Below, piece after piece: positions 1-6,895 of a stretch of 20,674 nt of DNA. The DNA comes from a bacterium (GTDB lineage: Bacteria > SZUA-79 > Acidulodesulfobacterales > Acidulodesulfobacteraceae), in NCBI GenBank assembly GCA_021789455.1, contig JAJYJN010000018.1, forward strand, positions 1 through 20,674, given 5' to 3'. A program made the position numbers and the translations under genes. The notes beneath the pieces are model-generated. The model was not told where the DNA came from. It worked only from the letters and a program-made list of their open reading frames with translations, and did no database searches. The stretch's first letter is position 1, and every line of letters starts with the position of its first letter.

Positions 1-3
1 TTT

Positions 4-15
4 ATCACCTCCTTT
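4..15 (-). promoter_or_regulatory. Strong ribosome binding site of an off-window gene
   Basis: The minus strand reads AAAGGAGGTGAT, which matches the 16S rRNA 3' tail over about 11 bases. Seven bases separate AGGAGG from the left edge, so a start codon would fall immediately outside the window. It is the strongest Shine-Dalgarno in the window and sits at the right distance downstream of the leftward promoter at 26-54. Confidence 0.65.
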
Positions 16-25
16 AACATTTTTT

Positions 26-54
26 ATTCTATTTTTAGCAAAGGATTTTGTCAA
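26..54 (-). promoter_or_regulatory. Sigma70-type promoter facing left, towards a gene outside the window
   Basis: On the minus strand a perfect -35 hexamer TTGACA (positions 54-49) is followed by exactly 17 bases and then TAGAAT (31-26), one mismatch from the -10 consensus. Transcription would start near position 19. This would give a leader of about 20 bases ending in the strong Shine-Dalgarno at positions 4-15. The combination fits a well-expressed gene diverging from thiE. The gene itself lies beyond the left edge, so its identity is unknown. Confidence 0.7.
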
Positions 55-72
55 GAGAAATTTTTATTTTTA

Positions 73-100
73 TTGAAAAAAATTTATAATATAATATCAT
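73..100 (+). promoter_or_regulatory. Possible thiE-ftsEX promoter
   Basis: TTGAAA (73-78), a 16-base spacer and TATCAT (95-100) make a plausible rightward sigma70 promoter. A TATAAT at 85-90 is an alternative -10 without a good -35. Either places the transcript start within about 20 bases of the thiE ATG, so the leader would be very short. The tract is almost pure A+T, so chance matches are likely. Confidence 0.3.
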
Positions 101-113
101 ATATATTAGTAAA

Positions 114-761
114 ATGAAAAAATTAAACTTTCAGATAATAACTAAAGATTTTGATTTAAACGAGGAAACCGAATATTTAAAAAACATTGCTTATGTAGCA
201 GTTAAAAGTTCCGCCGACATACTTCAGCTTAGAAACAAAAAGATTTCTGCTCACGGAATTTACAACGCGGCTCTTTTTATAAAAAAAATATTGCATAGCT
301 TCAAAAGCACGGTCAGACCTCTTTTAATAATAAACGACAGGCCGGATATTGCATATATGACGGGTGCGGACGGCGTTCACGTCGGTCAGGACGATATTCC
401 TGCGGCTTACGTAAAAAAACTTTTTCCATTAATGACGGTAGGGGTAAGCGCCGAAAACACAGAGCAGGCAGTTAAAGCAGAAAATAACGGTGCGGACTAC
501 ATAGGCGCGGGACCGGCATATCCGACCAACTCCAAATCGGATGCCGGGGATTCGATGAAACGCGAAGTTTTAACTGAAATTTGTAAAGCGGTTAAAATAC
601 CGGTTATAGCCATAGGTGGAATTAATACATATAATATCAAAGAACTAGCCGCGGCAGGCGTTAGCGGAGCAGCAGTAATAAGCGCTGTTTCCAATGCGGC
701 AAATCCTATTGACGAAGCATTAAAGTTTAGGAAAAGTATAGACGAATATTGTAAAAAATAA
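114..761 (+). CDS. thiE: Thiamine-phosphate synthase ThiE
   Basis: ThiE joins the hydroxymethylpyrimidine diphosphate and thiazole phosphate moieties to make thiamine phosphate in the cytoplasm. The 215-residue length is normal for this TIM-barrel family. Visible motifs are QLRNK (38-42, substrate-binding strand), NDR (74-76) with Mg-ligand candidate D75, ADGVHVGQDD (85-94) with second ligand candidate D94, the phosphate-binding loop GPAYPTNSK (133-141), and AIGGI (166-170). The ATG at 114 is the only sensible start. No Shine-Dalgarno precedes it, and the region upstream is too short and AT-rich for a TPP riboswitch. ftsE follows 14 bases after the stop, suggesting cotranscription. TenI-like paralogues share the fold, but the intact NDR and GQDD motifs favour true ThiE. 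Confidence 0.93.
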   Translation: MKKLNFQIITKDFDLNEETEYLKNIAYVAVKSSADILQLRNKKISAHGIYNAALFIKKILHSFKSTVRPLLIINDRPDIAYMTGADGVHVGQDDIPAAYVKKLFPLMTVGVSAENTEQAVKAENNGADYIGAGPAYPTNSKSDAGDSMKREVLTEICKAVKIPVIAIGGINTYNIKELAAAGVSGAAVISAVSNAANPIDEALKFRKSIDEYCKK

Positions 762-775
762 AGGTCTCCATAAAT

Positions 776-1417
776 TTGATAGAATTCAGCCACGTATATA
801 AAAACTACGATAAAAATTATATTTTAAGGGATTTGAATTTTACCGTCGATAAAGGCGAATTCATTTTCATTACGGGACCGTCGGGCGCCGGTAAAACTAC
901 TACCCTTAAAATGCTTACGGCTCTCGAAAAGCCTACGCACGGAGCAGTAAGGTTTTTAGGAACTGAACTTCAGGACTTAAAACCCCGCGAGATACCCTTT
1001 TTAAGAAGAAAAATAGGTTTTGTATTCCAAGATTTTAAACTCCTGCCTAACAGGACTGTTTTTCAGAACGTCGCTCTCGGCTTAGAAGTTTCAGGAATTT
1101 TCGGAAACATTATAACAAAGAACGTTTCCGAAATATTAAAAGCCGTAGAGCTTTACACTAAAAAAGATGAATTTCCTTTAAGTTTATCAGGGGGCGAACA
1201 GCAAAGAACCGCAATCGCCAGAGCTCTTGTTCAGAACCCTCAGGTCCTGCTTGCCGACGAACCTACCGGAAATCTTGACGAAGAAACTTCCGGAATCATA
1301 ATAGATATAATAAAATCTTTTAATAATAAAGGAACTACGGTAATGCTGGCTACTCACGACAAACACCTTATAGCGAACATGGGGAGGGCAAGGGTAATTG
1401 ATATCACAAAGAGTTAA
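776..1417 (+). CDS. ftsE: Cell-division ATP-binding protein FtsE
   Basis: FtsE is the ATPase of the FtsEX complex at the divisome, where ATP cycling by FtsE works through FtsX to control peptidoglycan hydrolases. The 213-residue protein is a single ABC nucleotide-binding domain: Walker A GPSGAGKTT (34-42), Q-loop FQD (84-86), signature LSGGEQQR (137-144), Walker B LLADEP (158-163) and switch H194. FtsX immediately downstream separates it from LolD-like homologues. The start is TTG at 776, with AAAGG at 760-764 as Shine-Dalgarno 11 bases upstream. This removes overlap with thiE and gives the expected N-terminus. Its 3' end overlaps ftsX by 20 bases, implying coupled translation and balanced subunits. 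Confidence 0.95.
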   Translation: MIEFSHVYKNYDKNYILRDLNFTVDKGEFIFITGPSGAGKTTTLKMLTALEKPTHGAVRFLGTELQDLKPREIPFLRRKIGFVFQDFKLLPNRTVFQNVALGLEVSGIFGNIITKNVSEILKAVELYTKKDEFPLSLSGGEQQRTAIARALVQNPQVLLADEPTGNLDEETSGIIIDIIKSFNNKGTTVMLATHDKHLIANMGRARVIDITKS

Positions 1418-2294
1418 TTATTTCTTGAACTATTTTAAAATTGCCGTATTGAATATTAAATCTAATATTTCCGGCAACATTTTCGCTTTTTTGATAATGT
1501 CTTTTTCATTCTTTATAATGCTGTTTTTTCTTCTGTGTTATATAAATATTTATAACTATATGAATATTTTTCAAAAAAGCAACGTAATGATAGTTTTTTT
1601 AAAAAATAAAAATAATTCGGATAAAAAAAACGTTCTGAACTTTATCGAGGGACTTAACGGCGTTAAGAAGGCATTATATTACAACGATAAATCTTCCATG
1701 AAATTTTTAGAAAAAAAAGTAAAGCATCTTAAATCTATTTTAAAAGATGCTAATCCGGATAATTTTCCCGCGTTTATAAAAATTAATTTTAAAAAAAATG
1801 CGGTCAGCAGTATTTTTCTGAGCAACATCTACCTGCGGGTAAAGTCTATGAAAGGCGTTAAACTTGTTTATTACAATAAAATGCTTCAGGATAAAATAGT
1901 ACAGTTTATGTTTTTCACTAAAGTTATAGGTCTTATTCTTTTTATATTTTTATTTATATTATCTATTTTTATATCATACAGCGCTATAAAATTAGTTATC
2001 CTTAGAAAACAAAACGAAATAGAAATATTAAAGCTTATAGGAGCCACTAACAATTACGTCAGGATACCGATGTTTATAGAAGGGGAAATAGGTACTATTT
2101 TATCGTTTTCGGTTTCCATCTTTCTTTTATTCGCAATCTATAAAATATTTATATTTTATAGATTCGACAGTTTTCTTAAATTTTTTCACATAAAAATAAT
2201 TTTTTTAAATCCTGTCCAAATAGCTCTGGTATTTTTAATAGCCGTAGTATCGGGCATAGCCGGAACATATATGTCTTCTAAAAAATTCTTTTAA
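1398..2294 (+). CDS. ftsX: Cell-division protein FtsX
   Basis: FtsX is the membrane partner of FtsE. The 298-residue protein has the family's four-helix plan: helices at about 28-50, 173-200, 230-254 and 271-292, with a large extracytoplasmic domain at about 51-170. The loop after helix 2, containing RKQNEIEILKLIGATNNYV (203-221), carries the conserved charged/IGAT segment of the FtsX superfamily thought to touch FtsE. The start is read as TTG at 1398, inside the end of ftsE, with GGGAGG (1382-1387) and AAGGG (1390-1394) upstream; a TTG at 1425 is a weaker alternative. No peptidase or coiled-coil hydrolase activator follows, because the next gene converges. The stop TAA overlaps the cobQ stop through the shared bases TTAA. 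Confidence 0.92.
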   Translation: MISQRVNYFLNYFKIAVLNIKSNISGNIFAFLIMSFSFFIMLFFLLCYINIYNYMNIFQKSNVMIVFLKNKNNSDKKNVLNFIEGLNGVKKALYYNDKSSMKFLEKKVKHLKSILKDANPDNFPAFIKINFKKNAVSSIFLSNIYLRVKSMKGVKLVYYNKMLQDKIVQFMFFTKVIGLILFIFLFILSIFISYSAIKLVILRKQNEIEILKLIGATNNYVRIPMFIEGEIGTILSFSVSIFLLFAIYKIFIFYRFDSFLKFFHIKIIFLNPVQIALVFLIAVVSGIAGTYMSSKKFF

Positions 2295-3886
2295 ATTCCG
2301 ATTATTTTTCTAAGGAGTTTAGTATTTATATGTCTTTCTATGTTTTCCGATAACAAATTAAAACTGTCGTTTTTAACCGTTTCATAAGAACGGATAACGG
2401 TGCCTGGTTTTAGTTTTAATCCGCGCGAATGAATATTTTTATTTATCAATTCCACAACAAAATCTTTAAATATTTCGTTGCCGAATAATCCATGAATATA
2501 AGTCCCAATTTTTTTATTGTCTTCAGACAAGATGCCCGCCTCCGGGGAAAAGCCGCCGCCTTCGTATGAGGCTGGCTCCAATATGCGCGTTCCAATATTT
2601 TCACCTTTATAATCCTTAGAAAAAAATGTCCTTCCGTTATGAATTTCGTATCCTCTTAAAAAATGTTCGCTGGATTCGCCGTTAATTTTAAGTTTATATT
2701 TTTGGTTAACGAGTATCTTTTCTTTATGCAATTCCGTTTCCGTTTTAAAAAAACCGAAGCCGCGGATGCCGCACCCGGAGTCGTGTCCGGCGGAAGCGGA
2801 CGGTTCAAGATTGTGAGGGTCGGTTATGCGCTCTCCCATCATTTGAAAACCGCCACATATGCCCATAACTATTCCGCGTTTCGAGAAACGCCTTATATAA
2901 TCGAAAATACCTGATTTTTTAACCGCGGTTAAATCTGCGACGGTAGATTTAGACCCGGGTATTATTACCATATCGAATTCGCCGGTTTTTGTGGGAACAT
3001 ATTCGAAAAATCTTACCGCAAGCCTTTCGTCGAAAAAAAGAGGGTCGAACTCGTTAAAATTAGAAATATGGCCTAAACGGACTATGCCGATATTAATCTT
3101 TTGTTCCGCGGATTTCCGCGTGCTTTTTATTTCCGCGTTGATGCCTGGACTTTTAAAATTAAGGCTGTCTTCAGCCTCTATATGCAGGTTTTGAATATGC
3201 GGAACGACGCCGAGACATGGTATTTTAAGTTTATTTTCAATTTGTTTTATTCCGGGTTCGAGTATGGACGCATCGCCCCTGAATTTATTTATGATAAAAC
3301 CTTTTACCAGCCTCCTCCATTTTGGCGGAAGAAGCCTGACTGTTCCGTAAAGCGAAGCGAACACTCCGCCTCTTTCTATATCCGCGGCAAGAATAACGGG
3401 AATATCGTAAACCTCTGCAAAGCCCATATTTGCGATATCGTATTTGAATAAATTAATTTCCGCCGGACTTCCGGCGCCCTCCGCAATTATAAGCTCATTT
3501 TTACCGGCTAAAAATTCAAATGAACAGGTCGCTTTTTTTAAAAAAAAATTTTTTCTGGCATTGTATTGCTTAAAATCCATATTGCCAAAATGCTTTCCTT
3601 CGACTATTAAATGCATTTCGTTATCGGACGACGGTTTAATTAAAATAGGATTCATCTGCATTAAAGGTTTTTTGAAAGCCGCTTCCGACTGGACCGCCTG
3701 CGACACTGCAATTTCAAAACCGTCTTCCGTGACAAAACTGTTAAGAGACATATTCTGCGATTTGAAAGGCGAGCAGTCGATGCCCTTTATAGAAAAATAT
3801 CTGAGGAATCCTGCCGTCAAGGCGCTTTTACCGGCAGAACTCGACGTTCCCTGAATCATAATAAATTTTATCTTGCCGTTTGCCAT
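2291..3886 (-). CDS. cobQ: Cobyric acid synthase CobQ
   Basis: CobQ (CbiP) uses glutamine and ATP to amidate the b, d, e and g side chains of adenosyl-cobyrinic acid a,c-diamide in cobalamin synthesis. The N-terminal synthetase half starts with a P-loop-like GTSSSAGKS (13-21). The C-terminal glutamine amidotransferase half has nucleophile C344 in MGICGGFQMMG and H465 in GTYIHGLFGN. The 531 residues are slightly longer than the usual 480-510, partly from a loop around 365-385. The start ATG at 3886 gives a family-typical N-terminus but has no Shine-Dalgarno. No other cobalamin gene is in view, so it is either a detached pathway gene or part of a salvage route. MurT/GatD-type relatives split these domains between two proteins, so CobQ is the better call. 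Confidence 0.92.
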   Translation of the reverse strand: MANGKIKFIMIQGTSSSAGKSALTAGFLRYFSIKGIDCSPFKSQNMSLNSFVTEDGFEIAVSQAVQSEAAFKKPLMQMNPILIKPSSDNEMHLIVEGKHFGNMDFKQYNARKNFFLKKATCSFEFLAGKNELIIAEGAGSPAEINLFKYDIANMGFAEVYDIPVILAADIERGGVFASLYGTVRLLPPKWRRLVKGFIINKFRGDASILEPGIKQIENKLKIPCLGVVPHIQNLHIEAEDSLNFKSPGINAEIKSTRKSAEQKINIGIVRLGHISNFNEFDPLFFDERLAVRFFEYVPTKTGEFDMVIIPGSKSTVADLTAVKKSGIFDYIRRFSKRGIVMGICGGFQMMGERITDPHNLEPSASAGHDSGCGIRGFGFFKTETELHKEKILVNQKYKLKINGESSEHFLRGYEIHNGRTFFSKDYKGENIGTRILEPASYEGGGFSPEAGILSEDNKKIGTYIHGLFGNEIFKDFVVELINKNIHSRGLKLKPGTVIRSYETVKNDSFNLLSENIERHINTKLLRKIIGI

Positions 3887-4037
3887 ATTATTTATAATAA
3901 ATAGATGTATTTTTATTTCATGCAGGCGGTATTTAGCCCGAACCGGTCACGCAATATTAAATACTAATCATTAAAGCCTTAAGCCCGTTTATCCGTAATT
4001 ATATCTGAATGTAATTTGAGGTATGCCGCAGCCGTAA
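3887..4037. other. Noncoding gap between the HD-GYP gene and cobQ
   Basis: This is the longest gap in the window (151 bases). It contains no ORF worth calling, no clear promoter and no hairpin followed by a U-run. I could not find the conserved B12-box or the multi-helix layout of a cobalamin riboswitch on the minus strand. The ten-base word CCGTAATTAT occurs twice, at 3993-4002 and 4032-4041, the second copy running into the end of the HD-GYP gene. The middle (about 3925-3950) is noticeably more GC-rich than its flanks. Confidence 0.5.
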
Positions 4038-5828
4038 TTATTGCAATTTATAGGATTTAAAAGTTTTCAAAAAAGCGTCTACTACTTTAGGGTCAAACTG
4101 CGTTCCAGAATTTTTCTTTATCTCTTCTAAGGCGGTATCTTCAGAAAGAGCCTTTCTGTATGGCCTGTCTGTAGTCATAGCGTCGAAAGTGTCAACTACC
4201 GCTATTATTCTTGCCACAATCGGTATATCGTCACCGGAAATTCCGGCAGGATAACCTTTTCCGTCGTATCTTTCCTGATGATGAAGCACGTCGTTGGCGA
4301 TATGGCTTAAAAATTTAATTTTTTTAAGCATATTGTAGCCTATTTCGGGATGTTTCTTAATCTCCTGATATTCTTCTTCAGTCAGTCTTCCTTGTTTATT
4401 TAATATTGAATCCTTTATGCCTATTTTTCCTACGTCGTGCATTGCCGCCGCGTATCTGATATTTTTTATTTCATTTTCAGTCAGACCCATTTCTCTGCCC
4501 ACCAAGACTCCGTAGTCTATTAACCTGTCGCCGTGGGTTCTAGTATAAGTATCTCTGGCTTCTATCGCCTCCGATATGGAACTTATTGTTTCAAAATGCT
4601 CTTCCTCGATATAATTTAGCGTTTGGGCATTATATGCCGCTACGGAAATTATATTTGAAATATTTGATATAAAATCTACCGTTTCAACTGAATACTCTGT
4701 TTTTTTATTACCGAAAAGAAAGATAATGCCTAAAAAATCTTTATCGGTTTTAACCGGTATTCCGATAAAAGTCTGTTTTGCGATATCGTTAAAAAAACAA
4801 TCGCAGGCGTTATCTTTGCGTCCGGCGTTATTTTCGTCGTAATAATTGATGGTCGGATAATCAGAGCTTAAAGTACTAAGGCATTTACATTCTTCCAGCT
4901 TCATAACTCCATGCCCGCGAAATGAATCGTCCATATTGTAACTTTTAAATAATTTCAGCGTCATGTCTTTAAAGAACGGACAGTTTATCTTTGTGCATTT
5001 ATGCAATATTTTGGGCTCCGGCGGACATTTTACGAAAGGACATTCAAACTCTGTCATATTGTAACAGTTTAAGTTGCCCCCAAATATGGAACATCCCGTC
5101 ATATTGCAGTTAAAAAATTCATAGCAGAATTTACTTCCCTCTTTATCTTTATCTTTGTCTTTAAAGTATACCAGCGCCCGGTCGGTTTTTGTAAAAATCA
5201 TCAGCCTTTTTACAGAATAATCTATTATGCTGGAAAGCTCCAATGAAGACGAAACAAGTTTTGAAATCTCCAAAAGATTTGCGATTTTTTGACTTTCTTC
5301 TTTTTGCCTTAAATATAAAAGATTAGCATTTTCATACAAAGTGAGGCTATATATAAAAATACCCCCCATCATGGCTATAAATTTTGCGATATTAATTTCT
5401 TCTTCGGAAAACTCGTAATTATCTTTCCTGTATATATTTAAAGAGCCTAGGACGAGAGAACCGGCATAGACGGGAACGCTTAACATCGAAGACATTCCCG
5501 TAAACTGCCTTTCCAGTTCGTAATATATATCCGATAAATCTGATTTTAGGTTTCCGCTTACCAGAGGCTCTCCGTTTTCTATTACAGAACCTATCAATCC
5601 TTCCCCGAGAAGTATTTCCAAATCTTTTTTGATAAATTTATCGTCAAGATAATATTTAACGCAATTTATCTTCTCGGTGTCCTCGTTTAACATAAATATC
5701 GTTACAGCATCGCTTTTTATGAAGTTTGAGGCGGTAACGGAAATTTTTTCGTAAATTTCGTCTCTGGTATTTTTAGATATAAGGTCTTTAGACAAAAAAT
5801 ATGCTATATCCGGATACTCTACAGGCAT
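4038..5828 (-). CDS. GAF-domain HD-GYP signalling protein with Cys-rich insertion
   Basis: This 596-residue protein is predicted to be cytoplasmic. It has a first GAF domain (about 20-165), a helical linker, a second GAF-like domain (about 185-405) interrupted by a Cys-rich segment, and a C-terminal HD-GYP domain. The catalytic motifs are intact: HD (464-465) in MHDVGKIGI, H493, HH (516-517), DGKGYP (522-527) and the following DTFDAM. HD-GYP proteins usually hydrolyse cyclic di-GMP to pGpG or GMP, so that activity is expected here. Twelve cysteines fall between 235 and 344 (235, 241, 246, 255, 263, 268, 278, 283, 314, 316, 342, 344), suggesting metal, iron-sulfur or redox sensing; that role is inferred. 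The ATG at 5828 lacks a Shine-Dalgarno. The gene lies 26 bases after accA and could be cotranscribed with it. Confidence 0.88.
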   Translation of the reverse strand: MPVEYPDIAYFLSKDLISKNTRDEIYEKISVTASNFIKSDAVTIFMLNEDTEKINCVKYYLDDKFIKKDLEILLGEGLIGSVIENGEPLVSGNLKSDLSDIYYELERQFTGMSSMLSVPVYAGSLVLGSLNIYRKDNYEFSEEEINIAKFIAMMGGIFIYSLTLYENANLLYLRQKEESQKIANLLEISKLVSSSLELSSIIDYSVKRLMIFTKTDRALVYFKDKDKDKEGSKFCYEFFNCNMTGCSIFGGNLNCYNMTEFECPFVKCPPEPKILHKCTKINCPFFKDMTLKLFKSYNMDDSFRGHGVMKLEECKCLSTLSSDYPTINYYDENNAGRKDNACDCFFNDIAKQTFIGIPVKTDKDFLGIIFLFGNKKTEYSVETVDFISNISNIISVAAYNAQTLNYIEEEHFETISSISEAIEARDTYTRTHGDRLIDYGVLVGREMGLTENEIKNIRYAAAMHDVGKIGIKDSILNKQGRLTEEEYQEIKKHPEIGYNMLKKIKFLSHIANDVLHHQERYDGKGYPAGISGDDIPIVARIIAVVDTFDAMTTDRPYRKALSEDTALEEIKKNSGTQFDPKVVDAFLKTFKSYKLQ

Positions 5829-5854
5829 ATTAAAATATATGAATTAATATTAAA

Positions 5855-6817
5855 TTAATAATTTGCAAATTTTTTTATTCTTTCGTTTCTTAAAACCTCT
5901 CCCGTATATCCTTTAAGCTCTTCTATATTTTCTAAAATAGCTTTTTTTAGATTTTCCGAAGCTAGCGGGGCGTCCCTGTGAGCGCCGCCGAGCGGCTCTG
6001 GTATGACGCCGTCGATAACCTTAGAATCGTTCAGGAGGTCTTTTGCCGTAAGCTTCAAAGAATTAGCCGCATCCTCTGTTTTGGAAGTGTCTTTATACAG
6101 TATGGAAGCGCATCCCTCTGGCGATATTACGGAATAAACCGAATATTCCATCATTAAAACCCTGTTTCCGGTTCCGAAAGCAAGCGCGCCTCCGCTTCCT
6201 CCTTCCCCTATTATTACCGATACGACTGGAACGGACACATTAAGCAGGGTATATATAGTTTTTGCTATAGCTTCAGACTGCCCCCTTTCCTCCGCGCCTA
6301 AGCCCGGATAAGCGCCGGGCGTATCGATAAGCGTAACAATCGGTATGGAATATTTTTCGGCAAGATTGAACAATCTCTGCGCTTTTCTGTATCCTTCCGG
6401 GTGCGGCATACCGAAATTTCTGCACATCTTGTCTTTTGTATTGCGTCCTTTCTGATGACCGACTATCAACGCTTTCTGTTTATGGCCGGAAACTTTATCC
6501 TTAATAAAACAAAAACCGCCTACTACGGCTTTGTCATCCATAAAAAGCCTGTCCCCGTGAAGTTCAGAAAAATTTTCCGTAATCAGGTCTATATAATCCA
6601 TCGCATAAGGTCTCAAAGGATGCCTGGATAACTGGGTAATCTGCCAGCTGTTTATATTCTTAAATATGTCCTTTGTGAGCTTGTCCTTTTTAGCTTCAAG
6701 GTTTTTTATTTCATCTTCCACATTGGCAAAACCGCCAAGATTAAAGGTCTTCAGCTCCTCTATCTTCTGTTCGAGTTCAATTATCGGTTTCTCAAATTCC
6801 AAATATTGTATTGCCAT
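5855..6817 (-). CDS. accA: Acetyl-CoA carboxylase carboxyltransferase alpha subunit
   Basis: AccA pairs with AccD to move the carboxyl group from biotin on AccB to acetyl-CoA, giving malonyl-CoA for fatty-acid synthesis. The 320-residue length is standard. Features include the N-terminal LEFEKPIIELEQKIEEL (6-22), SRHPLRPYAMDYI (64-76), GHQKGR (120-125), DTPGAYPGLGAEERGQ (165-180) and the oxyanion-hole loop GEGGSGGA (204-211), all characteristic of the alpha subunit. The N-terminus fixes the ATG at 6817. That start has only AT-rich sequence before it and no Shine-Dalgarno. It follows dnaE by 78 bases, the same gene pair seen in Escherichia coli. accD, accB and accC are not in the window. Confidence 0.96.
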   Translation of the reverse strand: MAIQYLEFEKPIIELEQKIEELKTFNLGGFANVEDEIKNLEAKKDKLTKDIFKNINSWQITQLSRHPLRPYAMDYIDLITENFSELHGDRLFMDDKAVVGGFCFIKDKVSGHKQKALIVGHQKGRNTKDKMCRNFGMPHPEGYRKAQRLFNLAEKYSIPIVTLIDTPGAYPGLGAEERGQSEAIAKTIYTLLNVSVPVVSVIIGEGGSGGALAFGTGNRVLMMEYSVYSVISPEGCASILYKDTSKTEDAANSLKLTAKDLLNDSKVIDGVIPEPLGGAHRDAPLASENLKKAILENIEELKGYTGEVLRNERIKKFANY

Positions 6818-6895
6818 AAATATATTTTATTATATATTACTATTATATATCTTTAGTTATTAAAATTGGCGTATCGTTTCTTATTATATCATTGA

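Noticed and set aside
1..113. TPP riboswitch upstream of thiE
   Set aside because: The tract is too short and almost all A+T, with no CTGAGA-type thi-box; the promoter candidates leave a leader of 20 bases at most.
3444..3854. 136-residue ORF antisense to cobQ
   Set aside because: Opposite the conserved N-terminal half of CobQ; composition mirrors the real gene and no motif is seen.
3925..3953. GC-richer patch with a GGTTCG-like element on the minus strand, considered as a tRNA remnant
   Set aside because: No acceptor stem, D-arm or anticodon arm can be built around it.
3905..3967. Twenty-codon ORF on the plus strand in the cobQ upstream gap
   Set aside because: No Shine-Dalgarno, no recognisable peptide, and length expected by chance.
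3887..4037. Cobalamin riboswitch ahead of cobQ
   Set aside because: No B12-box or supporting stem layout could be found on the minus strand, and the tract is short for this class.
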